From Hyphomicrobiales bacterium (GTDB taxonomy: Bacteria > Pseudomonadota > Alphaproteobacteria > Rhizobiales > Hyphomicrobiaceae): a DNA stretch of 43,375 nt. How positions within the stretch are numbered: the first letter of the stretch is position 1; each line of letters begins with the position of its first letter. The notes under the pieces were generated by a model that did no database searches, was not told the origin of the DNA, and worked only from the letters and a program-made list of their open reading frames with translations. Shown here one piece after another: positions 1 through 6,935 of the stretch. Position numbers and translations under genes: made by a program. Where the stretch lies: contig JANXRM010000164.1 in assembly GCA_025353015.1 (NCBI GenBank), positions 1-43,375 of the forward strand, read 5' to 3'.

Positions 1-327
1 GCCTTCGTCATCGCCGGCGGTTTTGCAGGCCTCGCCGGCGGCCTTTTCGGGATCTACAAGCGCGGCGTCTATCCGGATTATGCGTACTGGTCGAAATCGG
101 CCGAGGTGCTGATTATGACGATCCTCGGCGGCATCCATCACTTCTGGGGACCAACTGTTGGCAGTGCCGTGCTGATCCTACTCAACGGCGTCGTCGTCTC
201 CTACACGGAGTACTGGCCGTTCGTGCTCGGCATCATTCTCCTAGTCATTCTGTTCGCGTTTCCGGGCGGCATCCTCGGTGGCCTCGAATCGGTCTGGCGG
301 CGTGTGAAGGGGAAATCCAATGTCTGA
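1..327 (+). CDS. livM: Branched-chain amino acid ABC transporter permease, LivM-type (3' part)
   Basis: This is the C-terminal 108 residues of an inner-membrane permease; the frame is open from the first base, so the start lies outside the window. The visible part has a hydrophobic helix, then the motif MTILGGIHHFWGPTVG, which is characteristic of the last cytoplasmic loop and helix of LivM/LivH-type permeases, another helix ending in FAFPGGILG, and a basic tail. The stop codon overlaps the start of the ATPase gene livG by 8 bp, so the two are translationally coupled. LivM pairs with LivH to import leucine, isoleucine, valine or related amides. The true substrate cannot be fixed, because these operons also serve aromatic acids and urea. 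Confidence 0.9.
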   Translation, partial: AFVIAGGFAGLAGGLFGIYKRGVYPDYAYWSKSAEVLIMTILGGIHHFWGPTVGSAVLILLNGVVVSYTEYWPFVLGIILLVILFAFPGGILGGLESVWRRVKGKSNV

Positions 328-1087
328 TCCCCAGAAGCATGAGACGATGCTGGAAGTCACCAACCTCAAGAAGTCATTCTCCGGCTTCGTCGCCACCAAT
401 GACGTCAGCTTCACCGTCGAAAAGGATCGCACAACGGCCGTTATCGGGCCGAATGGCGCCGGCAAGTCGACGCTCTTCAACCTGATCACCGGCCACCTCC
501 TTCCCGACCATGGTAAGGTCGTTCTGGAAGGCCGCGACATCACCGGTATTGCCCCGCACAAGATCTGCGGCATGGGCATGGCACGTTCCTTTCAACGCAC
601 CAATATTTTCCCCAAACTCACCGTTTACGACAACATCCAGGCGGCCTTCATCGCGCACGGCGGGCGGGGGCTGGATATGTGGGGCGTTGCGAACAGGCAA
701 TTTCGCGACAAGACGGAATCGATGATCGAGCAACTGGCGCTCCGGGACGTAGCGCGCACCATCGCTGGCGAAATGAGCCACGGCGCGCAAAAACAGGTCG
801 AACTCGGCATCGCGCTGGCAGGTGAGCCGCGCATCTTGCTGCTCGACGAGCCGACGGCGGGCATGAGTGCCCAGGAAACACACGAGTCGATCGCGTTGCT
901 CGATCGCATCGCCAAGGCGCGCGGCCTGACGTTGCTGTTCACGGAGCACGACATGGAAGTCGTGTTCTCGATTTCGCACAAGATCGCCGTCCTGCACCAG
1001 GGACGCATCATCGCGACCGGCACACCGGACGAGGTGCGCAACAACGAGGAAGTGCGCCGCGTCTACCTCGGGGGAGACAAACATTGA
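320..1087 (+). CDS. livG: Branched-chain amino acid ABC transporter ATP-binding protein LivG
   Basis: A 255-residue ABC ATPase that powers the LivHM permease from the cytoplasmic face. Walker A is GPNGAGKST near residue 43, the signature is MSHGAQKQVELG (a LivG-like variant of LSGGQ), Walker B is ILLLDEPTAGM, and the switch region is FTEHDMEVVF. The LivG-specific insertion between Walker A and the signature is present, and the length is normal for the family. The start overlaps the livM stop and the stop overlaps the livF start, so the three genes form one operon. Family assignment is secure; substrate specificity is inferred only from the family. Confidence 0.92.
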   Translation: MSDPQKHETMLEVTNLKKSFSGFVATNDVSFTVEKDRTTAVIGPNGAGKSTLFNLITGHLLPDHGKVVLEGRDITGIAPHKICGMGMARSFQRTNIFPKLTVYDNIQAAFIAHGGRGLDMWGVANRQFRDKTESMIEQLALRDVARTIAGEMSHGAQKQVELGIALAGEPRILLLDEPTAGMSAQETHESIALLDRIAKARGLTLLFTEHDMEVVFSISHKIAVLHQGRIIATGTPDEVRNNEEVRRVYLGGDKH

Positions 1088-1791
1088 CGAACCTGCTCGA
1101 GGTTGAGGACATCCACACAGCATATGGGTCGAGCCGCGTGCTGTTTGGCATTTCACTGGATATCAAGCCCGGCGAATGCGTTTGCCTGCTCGGCCGCAAT
1201 GGCGTCGGCAAGACGACCACAATTCGATCCATCATGGGGCTGACACCGCCGCATCAGGGCAAGATTCGCTTCAAGGGCCAAGACATCACCGGACGGGCGC
1301 CCTACGCGCTGGCCCGCCAAGGCATTGGTTACGTCCCCGAGGACCGGCGGATCTTCGCCGAACTGACGGTCTGGGAAAACCTCGATGTCGCCGACCGGTC
1401 CGCGAAGCGTCCTGGCCGCTGGAACCTAGAGGCCGTCTACGGCATGTTCCCGAAGCTGCGCGAATTACGCGACCGGCAAGGCGGGGTGCTATCGGGCGGC
1501 GAGCAGCAGATGTTGACGATCGCCCGCACACTTATGGGCAACCCGGAGCTGCTGCTGCTCGATGAGCCATCGGAAGGTCTGGCCCCCGTGATCGTGGAAA
1601 ACCTGCTGGCGCAGGTGCAGAGCCTGAAGCAGGAAGGCCTGACGATCCTCCTCGCGGAGCAGGGATTAGATTTCTCGCTGGCGCTGGCCGATCGCGTCTA
1701 CGTGCTGCAAAAAGGCAAGGTCGAGTTTACGGGCCCTAGCCAGCAGCTGCGCGACGACAAAGCCTTGCGCGATAAGCTCCTGGCGATTTGA
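1084..1791 (+). CDS. livF: Branched-chain amino acid ABC transporter ATP-binding protein LivF
   Basis: A 235-residue ABC ATPase, the second ATPase of the Liv-type importer. Motifs in order are Walker A GRNGVGKTT, the LivF-typical stretch GIGYVPEDRRIF, signature LSGGEQQML, and Walker B LLLLDEPSEGLAP. The start is a TTG at 1084 that overlaps the livG TGA by four bases (TTGA). No later ATG with a better ribosome site keeps the N-terminal beta strand LLEVEDIHTAYG. It is the last gene of the operon; the next gene, on the other strand, ends 34 bp downstream. No clear terminator hairpin is visible after it. Confidence 0.92.
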   Translation: MTNLLEVEDIHTAYGSSRVLFGISLDIKPGECVCLLGRNGVGKTTTIRSIMGLTPPHQGKIRFKGQDITGRAPYALARQGIGYVPEDRRIFAELTVWENLDVADRSAKRPGRWNLEAVYGMFPKLRELRDRQGGVLSGGEQQMLTIARTLMGNPELLLLDEPSEGLAPVIVENLLAQVQSLKQEGLTILLAEQGLDFSLALADRVYVLQKGKVEFTGPSQQLRDDKALRDKLLAI

Positions 1792-1825
1792 GGACGTAAC
1801 AAGCCGGGCGCTTTGAGATTACACG

Positions 1826-2725
1826 TCATGGCGACCAGCGAATGGTGCCGACCGCTGAGACATCGAGACCGCCAAGCTCAGCGGCGCGTTGGGCGAACTG
1901 CGGCGTTCGCAAGAGCGTTTGGAACCGCATGAGCGGACTGCGGTAGCTGTCCCGCTGGCGCATGAGCAGGTCGAAGCGTTCGGTGACGAGCGGAATGAAA
2001 TCTAGAGCCGCGGCGGTGGCAATGGCGCGGGTGGCGACGCCGCAGTCAGCGTGGTCGGCACGGATCGCCTGGGCGATGTCGGGCCCGGTTGGCGCGAGGA
2101 CCGTCGGTCCCATTCCTTTTATCGTCAGGTCCTCTCGTTTCAACAGCGCGAGCAACAATTGCTGCGCGCCAGCGCCATCCGGACGCACAGCGACGCGCGC
2201 CTTCGTCCGTTTCACGTCCGCGATGCTGCCGATCCGCTTCGGATTGCCCTTCGCGACGATGAGGCCCTGATCGCGGGTGCAGAAGTTCACCAGAACCGCG
2301 TCGTAGAGCGACGGCTCCTTGGCGACCACCTCGATGTTCGCGTCCCGGGACAAGTCGTCGAGGTCATGGAAATGGATCGCGGCTGCGATCACGTCGCCGT
2401 TCAAGAAGCGCTGGTAACCGCTCTCGCTGCCTTCCGGGAGAATTGCGAGGCCCGCGCGGCTTTCGACGAGCGCCCACTGCAGCAGCGGGTCGTGGCTGCC
2501 GCCCACAATCGGCGGCGGGTCCGCGGGCACGACTCCATAGGGGCGTGCCATTCCCGCTAGTAGCCATCTGTCGAGATCGGCGCGCGGGAACAGCCACTTG
2601 CCCGTCACCTTGGTGCATGGAATCGCGTTGGCTGCCACAAGCTCGTAGAGCTTGCGTTCCTTCATGCGGAGATACTCAGCTGCTTCCAGCGTTGTCAGCA
2701 GCGTTAGTCTCGCCGAATTCTGCAT
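1826..2725 (-). CDS. HTH plus PBP-like domain transcriptional regulator of the tungstate operon
   Basis: A 299-residue cytoplasmic regulator. Residues about 8-60 form an excisionase/MerR-like helix-turn-helix (TLEAAEYLRMKERKLYELV, then a wing containing TGKWLFPRADLDRWL). Residues about 75-285 resemble the PBP-like ligand domain found in molybdate/tungstate sensors (ILPEGSESG, NFCTRDQGLIVAKGNP, VAVRPDGAGAQQLLLALL). No signal peptide or membrane helix is seen. It is transcribed divergently from tupBCA, with only 89 bp between the two starts, so it most likely senses the oxyanion and controls the transporter. Regulators of this domain layout commonly lie beside tup and mod operons. Ligand and direction of control are inferred. 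Confidence 0.82.
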   Translation of the reverse strand: MQNSARLTLLTTLEAAEYLRMKERKLYELVAANAIPCTKVTGKWLFPRADLDRWLLAGMARPYGVVPADPPPIVGGSHDPLLQWALVESRAGLAILPEGSESGYQRFLNGDVIAAAIHFHDLDDLSRDANIEVVAKEPSLYDAVLVNFCTRDQGLIVAKGNPKRIGSIADVKRTKARVAVRPDGAGAQQLLLALLKREDLTIKGMGPTVLAPTGPDIAQAIRADHADCGVATRAIATAAALDFIPLVTERFDLLMRQRDSYRSPLMRFQTLLRTPQFAQRAAELGGLDVSAVGTIRWSP

Positions 2726-2734
2726 ATTTCTGCG

Positions 2735-2814
2735 CCAATTCTAATTATTGACTTAAAAGTAAAAAACACGAAAGTGCGACAGGGTCAATGTCTTGAGTGG
2801 TCTAGCAAGCTCCC
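2735..2814. promoter_or_regulatory. Divergent AT-rich control region between the regulator and tupBCA
   Basis: This short intergenic stretch is markedly AT-rich compared with its GC-rich surroundings. It holds a -35-like TTGACT at 2748-2753 on the plus strand and a small inverted repeat ACTT-AA-AAGT at 2751-2760 that could be an operator. No good plus-strand -10 box is evident. It must contain the promoters for both divergent units, but the exact sites are not certain. Confidence 0.45.
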
Positions 2815-3504
2815 ATGGATGGCGTCGGCGCCTTTTCGTTACTTCTTTCCGGTGATCCGGCGCTGTTCGCGATCGTGCGTTTGTCGCTCTTCGTGACGCT
2901 CTCGGCAGTGATGCTGGCGGCGGCCTTCGGGTTGCCGTTTGGCGCGTTCGTGGCGCTCACGCAATTTCGCGGCCGTGGCGGCGTGATTGTCGCCCTCAAC
3001 GCCTTGATGGGACTGCCGCCAGTCGTCGTCGGGCTGCTAGTCTTCCTGGCCCTCTCCAGATCTGGCCCGCTGGGGTTCCTGGGCCTACTGTTTACGCCCG
3101 GCGCCATGATCATCGCCCAAGCCATCCTGATCGCGCCCATCATTGCCGCACTGACGCGTCAGGTGATCGAGGACCTCTGGGTCGAGTATTGTGATGAGTT
3201 TACCGCGATGGACGTATCGCCGCTCGGCCGCGTTGCGGCACTGCTTTGGGATGGGCGGTTCTCGCTCGTGACTATTTTCCTGGCGGGGTTCGGGCGAGCC
3301 GCGGCCGAGGTCGGGGCCGTCATGATTGTCGGCGGCAATATCGACGGCTTCACGCGCGTCATGACGACGACGATCGCGCTCGAGACGTCGAAGGGCAACC
3401 TGCCGCTGGCCATCGGTCTTGGTTTGGTTCTCATTGCAATCGTTGTTGCTGTCAACACACTGGCCTGGAGCGTCCGCCAGTGGTCCGAACGTCATGCGGG
3501 ATAG
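2815..3504 (+). CDS. tupB: Tungstate ABC transporter permease TupB
   Basis: A 229-residue inner-membrane permease with about five hydrophobic segments. It carries the cytoplasmic EAA-type loop (CDEFTAMDVSPLGRVAALL, then GFGRAAAEVGAVMIVGGNI) typical of TupB/WtpB-like permeases. The start ATG at 2815 gives a short N-terminus before the first helix, as usual for the family. The gene heads tupB-tupC-tupA and overlaps tupC by 11 bp. It forms the channel for tungstate delivered by TupA. Assignment rests on the permease fold together with the unmistakable TupA two genes downstream. Confidence 0.88.
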   Translation: MDGVGAFSLLLSGDPALFAIVRLSLFVTLSAVMLAAAFGLPFGAFVALTQFRGRGGVIVALNALMGLPPVVVGLLVFLALSRSGPLGFLGLLFTPGAMIIAQAILIAPIIAALTRQVIEDLWVEYCDEFTAMDVSPLGRVAALLWDGRFSLVTIFLAGFGRAAAEVGAVMIVGGNIDGFTRVMTTTIALETSKGNLPLAIGLGLVLIAIVVAVNTLAWSVRQWSERHAG

Positions 3505-4240
3505 CGCGATGCTGGACGGCGGCGCGATCGGGCGAACGGCGCAGCCCGTTATGCGGCTGCATGGCGTCGGCTATCGCAGCGGCAACACCGATATTCTTTC
3601 AGATGTCGAATTGACGATCGCGGCCGGCGTGCCGACGCTTCTGCTCGGGCCGAACGGCTCGGGCAAAACGACGCTCTTGCGCCTTCTAATGGGTCTCATC
3701 GGGCCAAGTGAGGGGCGGGTCGATGTGTCCGCAGTCGATGGGGTCAATACAGCCCGCCGCGCCTTTGTCTTTCAGAAGCCGGTCATGTTGAAGCGATCGA
3801 CGGCAGCGAACGTGTCGTTCGCGCTGTCGGCTGCCGGATTTCCCGTCGATCCACTCGTTGTCGCCAGCCTGTTGCAGCGGGTCGGCCTCGCCGCATTGGC
3901 TGACCGGCCGGCACGAATGTTATCGGGTGGCGAGCAGCAACGCCTCGCGCTCGCAAGGGCTCTCGCCCGGCAGCCCGGCATTCTCTTTCTCGACGAGCCG
4001 ACCGCCAGCCTCGATCCCGCGCAAACGAAGGCCGTCGAGGACGTGGTTGCCGCCATTGCGGCGACCGGCGTGATCATCGTCATGGCGACGCACGATCTCG
4101 GCCAGGCGAGGCGGCTTGCGGGCGACGTCGTGTTTCTCGTCGGCGGGCGTGTCCTCGAGCAGACGCCTGCGACACAGTTTTTCGACCAACCAAAAACACA
4201 GGCAGCCCGACGCTTCCTGGCTGGCGATCTCGTCATCTGA
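3494..4240 (+). CDS. tupC: Tungstate ABC transporter ATP-binding protein TupC
   Basis: A 248-residue ABC ATPase. Walker A is GPNGSGKTTLL, the signature is LSGGEQQRLALARAL, Walker B is ILFLDEPTASLDP, and the switch histidine lies in MATHDLGQARRLAGDVVFL. The start is placed at ATG 3494, which overlaps the tupB stop; ATG 3509 is an alternative in the same frame. A longer open frame from 3419 would run back into tupB and is less likely. It supplies energy to TupB. There is no C-terminal regulatory TOBE domain, as expected for TupC rather than ModC. Confidence 0.88.
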   Translation: MRDSAMLDGGAIGRTAQPVMRLHGVGYRSGNTDILSDVELTIAAGVPTLLLGPNGSGKTTLLRLLMGLIGPSEGRVDVSAVDGVNTARRAFVFQKPVMLKRSTAANVSFALSAAGFPVDPLVVASLLQRVGLAALADRPARMLSGGEQQRLALARALARQPGILFLDEPTASLDPAQTKAVEDVVAAIAATGVIIVMATHDLGQARRLAGDVVFLVGGRVLEQTPATQFFDQPKTQAARRFLAGDLVI

Positions 4241-4253
4241 ACAGGAGGCATGC

Positions 4254-5102
4254 ATGCGAACCCGTCTCATCGCTCAGCTGCTCGCCGCTGCCGCAGTGAC
4301 GATCGGCGCGTCTGCGCCGTCTGCAGCCCAGGATAAATCGATCATTGTCGCGTCCACGACATCGACACAGGATAGTGGCCTCTTCAGCCACCTCCTGCCG
4401 CTGTTCAAGGCCAAGACGGCGATCGATGTAAAGGTCGTTGCGCAAGGCACAGGACAGGCTTTGGACACAGGCCGTCGCGGCGATGCCGACGTGGTGTTCG
4501 TGCATGCGAAAGCGCAGGAGGAGAAGTTGGTCGCCGACGGCTTCGGCGTGAAGCGCTTCGACGTTATGTACAACGACTTCGTCCTTATCGGGCCAAAGCC
4601 GGATCCGGCGCGCATCAAGGGCTCAAAGGACATTCTCGCGGCACTGAAGGCCATTCATCTCGCCGCAGCGCCGTTCGTTTCGCGCGGCGACAAGAGCGGC
4701 ACGCATTCAGCCGAGCTCGCACTCTGGAAGGCGGCGATGCTTGATCCGGCAGGCGCCAAACCAGCGTGGTACCGTGAGATTGGCCAGGGCATGGGCGCGG
4801 CGCTCAATACGTCGAGCGCGATGGGGGCCTATGTGCTTTCCGACCGCGGCACCTGGATCAGCTTCAAGAACAAGGATGCGCTCGAGATCGTGGTCGAGGG
4901 CGATGCGAAACTTTTCAACCAGTACGGCATCGTCCTGGTCAATCCGGACAAGCATTCCGCGGTAAAGAAGGACCTGGGCCAAGCCTTTATTGATTGGATG
5001 ATCTCCAAAGAGGGCCAGAGCGAGATCAGGTCTTACCGGATCGAGGGCCAGCAATTATTCTTCCCGAATGCGAACCCCGAGCATTTGAAAAAGACGGAGT
5101 GA
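4254..5102 (+). CDS. tupA: Periplasmic tungstate-binding protein TupA
   Basis: A 282-residue periplasmic receptor. It has a typical signal peptide (MRTRLIAQLLAAAAVTIGAS, with cleavage likely after SAAQ). The mature protein begins with the TupA hallmark IIVASTTSTQDSGL, whose Thr/Ser residues bind the oxyanion. Later segments VVAQGTGQALDTGRRGDADV and SRGDKSGTHSAE complete the binding site. The start at 4254 has AGGAGG six bases upstream. TupA-family receptors bind tungstate with very high affinity and supply tungsto-enzymes such as formate dehydrogenase or aldehyde oxidoreductases; none of these is encoded in the window. Confidence 0.92.
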   Translation: MRTRLIAQLLAAAAVTIGASAPSAAQDKSIIVASTTSTQDSGLFSHLLPLFKAKTAIDVKVVAQGTGQALDTGRRGDADVVFVHAKAQEEKLVADGFGVKRFDVMYNDFVLIGPKPDPARIKGSKDILAALKAIHLAAAPFVSRGDKSGTHSAELALWKAAMLDPAGAKPAWYREIGQGMGAALNTSSAMGAYVLSDRGTWISFKNKDALEIVVEGDAKLFNQYGIVLVNPDKHSAVKKDLGQAFIDWMISKEGQSEIRSYRIEGQQLFFPNANPEHLKKTE

Positions 5103-5350
5103 GCGCCAGCCAGCTCCAGCACTTCGTCAGCGCGGTTGGTGCGAGCGTCATCTGGCGCCGACGTCGTCGTTTGGGGTGTTGCCGCAGAAACAATGATGGA
5201 CTTGACTGCGGATTTGTTCGGCAGGAATGCAATCATCTGCCAACAAAATGTGCGATCAGCATATTTGCCTAATTCTCGATCGAAACCTGACGAATTACAT
5301 AAAATATATATAATTCAATGTCTTATAGTCCAGGCAGATTGCCGGTTTAT

Positions 5351-5367
5351 TTGGCATGAACCTTGCC
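5351..5367 (+). promoter_or_regulatory. Sigma-54 (RpoN) promoter for the nitrate transporter gene
   Basis: The 17 bases TTGGCATGAACCTTGCC match the -24/-12 consensus (YTGGCACGNNNNTTGCW) at nearly every position. The invariant GG (5353-5354) and GC (5365-5366) are separated by exactly 10 bases. Transcription should start near 5378, about 57 bp before the narK ATG. This fits NtrC/RpoN control of nitrate assimilation. An activator site was not clearly seen upstream, although the region 5250-5340 is AT-rich. Confidence 0.72.
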
Positions 5368-5370
5368 TAT

Positions 5371-5415
5371 GCCCGTATCGTTAATGCCCGTATCGTTAAA
5401 GCCCGTATCGTTAAT
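5371..5415 (+). repeat. Three 15-bp tandem repeats in the narK leader
   Basis: Three consecutive copies of GCCCGTATCGTTAAT occupy 5371-5385, 5386-5400 (last base A instead of T) and 5401-5415; a fourth copy is begun by GCCCC. They start immediately after the sigma-54 promoter and end 19 bp before the start codon, so they would make up most of the 5' untranslated leader. Confidence 0.9.
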
Positions 5416-5434
5416 GCCCCGTGGAGGAACGCAA

Positions 5435-6913
5435 ATGTCTGCTAAGACTTCAGGCAGCCTAAACCTTTTCAGTTCGGAACCTAAGATTAAGGTTCTGCAC
5501 TTGAGCTGGCTTGCGTTCTTCATCAGTTTCCTGGTGTGGTTCAACCATGCACCCTTGATGGCGTCGATCCGCGACACGTTTCAACTCAGCAAGGCCCAGG
5601 TTTCGGCCATCCTGATCCTCAACGTGGCACTGACGATTCCCGCGCGCGTCATTGTCGGCTCACTCGTCGACAAGCTCGGGCCGCGCCTAATGTATGCACT
5701 GTTGCTCGTCATATCGGGCGTCCTGTGCATTGCTTTCGCGCTGTCGACGTCATTCGAAATGCTGGCGATTAGCCGCTTCCTGCTGGCCTTCGTCGGCGCC
5801 GGCTTCGTCGTCGGCATCCGCATCATCGCCGAGTGGTTCCCGGCAAAGGAATCCGGCTACGCCCAGGGCTTCTACGCCGGCCTTGGCAACTTCGGCTCGG
5901 CCGCCGCCGCAGTCACGCTGCCGACGATCGCCGCGATCTATGGCGGTGGCAATGGCTGGCGCTTCGCCATCGGCCTCACCGGCGTGATCGCGATCGTCTA
6001 TGGCGTCATCTACTACCTGTCGGTGACCGATACGCCGACGGGGGCGACCTACTTCTCGCCCAAGAAGGCTGGCTCGATGGAGGTGACGAGCCGGGGCGAC
6101 TTCGTGCTCTACTGCCTGATGCAGGCGCCGCTGGTGCTGGCACTTGGCGTGCTGGCGTGGCAGTTCGGACCGGCGCGGCTCGGCCTGCTGTCGCAGTCGA
6201 CGACGTGGGCTATTTATGCGGCGCTGGTCGTACTCTACGGCTTGCAGCTCGCCGATACCTGGCGCATCATCCGGCAGATGTTGGTCAAGCCGGTCGCGGA
6301 AATCTACCGCTACCGCTTCAGTCAGGTTGCCGTGTTGGATCTTGCCTACTTGATCACGTTTGGCTCCGAACTGGCCGTGGTGTCGATCCTGCCGGTGTTC
6401 TTCAAGGACACCTTCGGGCTGTCGCTGACGATGGCCGGCTTCCTCGGGGCCAGCTTCGGCATGACGACCTTCTTCGCCCGGCCCATCGGCGGCTGGCTCA
6501 GCGACCGGTTCGGCCGCAAGCTGGTGCTGCTGTGTTGCCTCGCCGGCACCGCGCTCGGCTACGTCGGCATGAGCTTCATGGGGCCGGCCACCGGCGTCGC
6601 GTTCGCCGTCGCGGTCACGTTCCTGTGCTCGCTGTTCGTCAACGCCGGCAACGGCGCGATTTATGCCATGATGCCGCTGATCAAGCGCCGGCTCACCGGC
6701 CAGATCGCCGGCATGGTCGGCGCCTTCGGCAACGCCGGCGGCGTGCTGTTTCTCACCACCTACTCCATTGTCGACGTGCGCACGTTCTTCCTGATCGCAG
6801 CCGCGGCCGCGGTGTTGGGTGTGATCGCGAGCTGGCTGGTCATTCGCGAGCCGAAAGGCCAGATTGCGGAAGAGATGCCCGACGGGTCGATCGCCATGAT
6901 CGACGTCACGTGA
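5435..6913 (+). CDS. narK: Nitrate/nitrite transporter, NarK/NasA-type MFS protein
   Basis: A 492-residue inner-membrane protein of the NNP branch of the major facilitator superfamily. It has about twelve hydrophobic segments and two nitrate-signature-like glycine-rich helices: FYAGLGNFGSAAAA near residue 145 and GNAGGVLFLTTYS near residue 440. The MFS loop motif DKLGPR is seen early and SDRFGRK after helix 8. The start at ATG 5435 follows GGAGG by 9 bases; a longer frame from 5363 would translate the tandem repeats and is rejected. The sigma-54 promoter and the adjacent phosphatase/kinase gene, a common partner of nitrate uptake genes, support a role in assimilatory nitrate import. Nitrite transport cannot be excluded. 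Confidence 0.87.
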   Translation: MSAKTSGSLNLFSSEPKIKVLHLSWLAFFISFLVWFNHAPLMASIRDTFQLSKAQVSAILILNVALTIPARVIVGSLVDKLGPRLMYALLLVISGVLCIAFALSTSFEMLAISRFLLAFVGAGFVVGIRIIAEWFPAKESGYAQGFYAGLGNFGSAAAAVTLPTIAAIYGGGNGWRFAIGLTGVIAIVYGVIYYLSVTDTPTGATYFSPKKAGSMEVTSRGDFVLYCLMQAPLVLALGVLAWQFGPARLGLLSQSTTWAIYAALVVLYGLQLADTWRIIRQMLVKPVAEIYRYRFSQVAVLDLAYLITFGSELAVVSILPVFFKDTFGLSLTMAGFLGASFGMTTFFARPIGGWLSDRFGRKLVLLCCLAGTALGYVGMSFMGPATGVAFAVAVTFLCSLFVNAGNGAIYAMMPLIKRRLTGQIAGMVGAFGNAGGVLFLTTYSIVDVRTFFLIAAAAAVLGVIASWLVIREPKGQIAEEMPDGSIAMIDVT

Positions 6914-6935
6914 CGGGGCGCACGAGTTGCAGACG

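Noticed and set aside
5371-5415. Tandem repeats considered as a CRISPR array
   Set aside because: The units are contiguous with no spacers, only three copies, and no cas genes are nearby. The same applies to 13321-13359 and 25828-25878.
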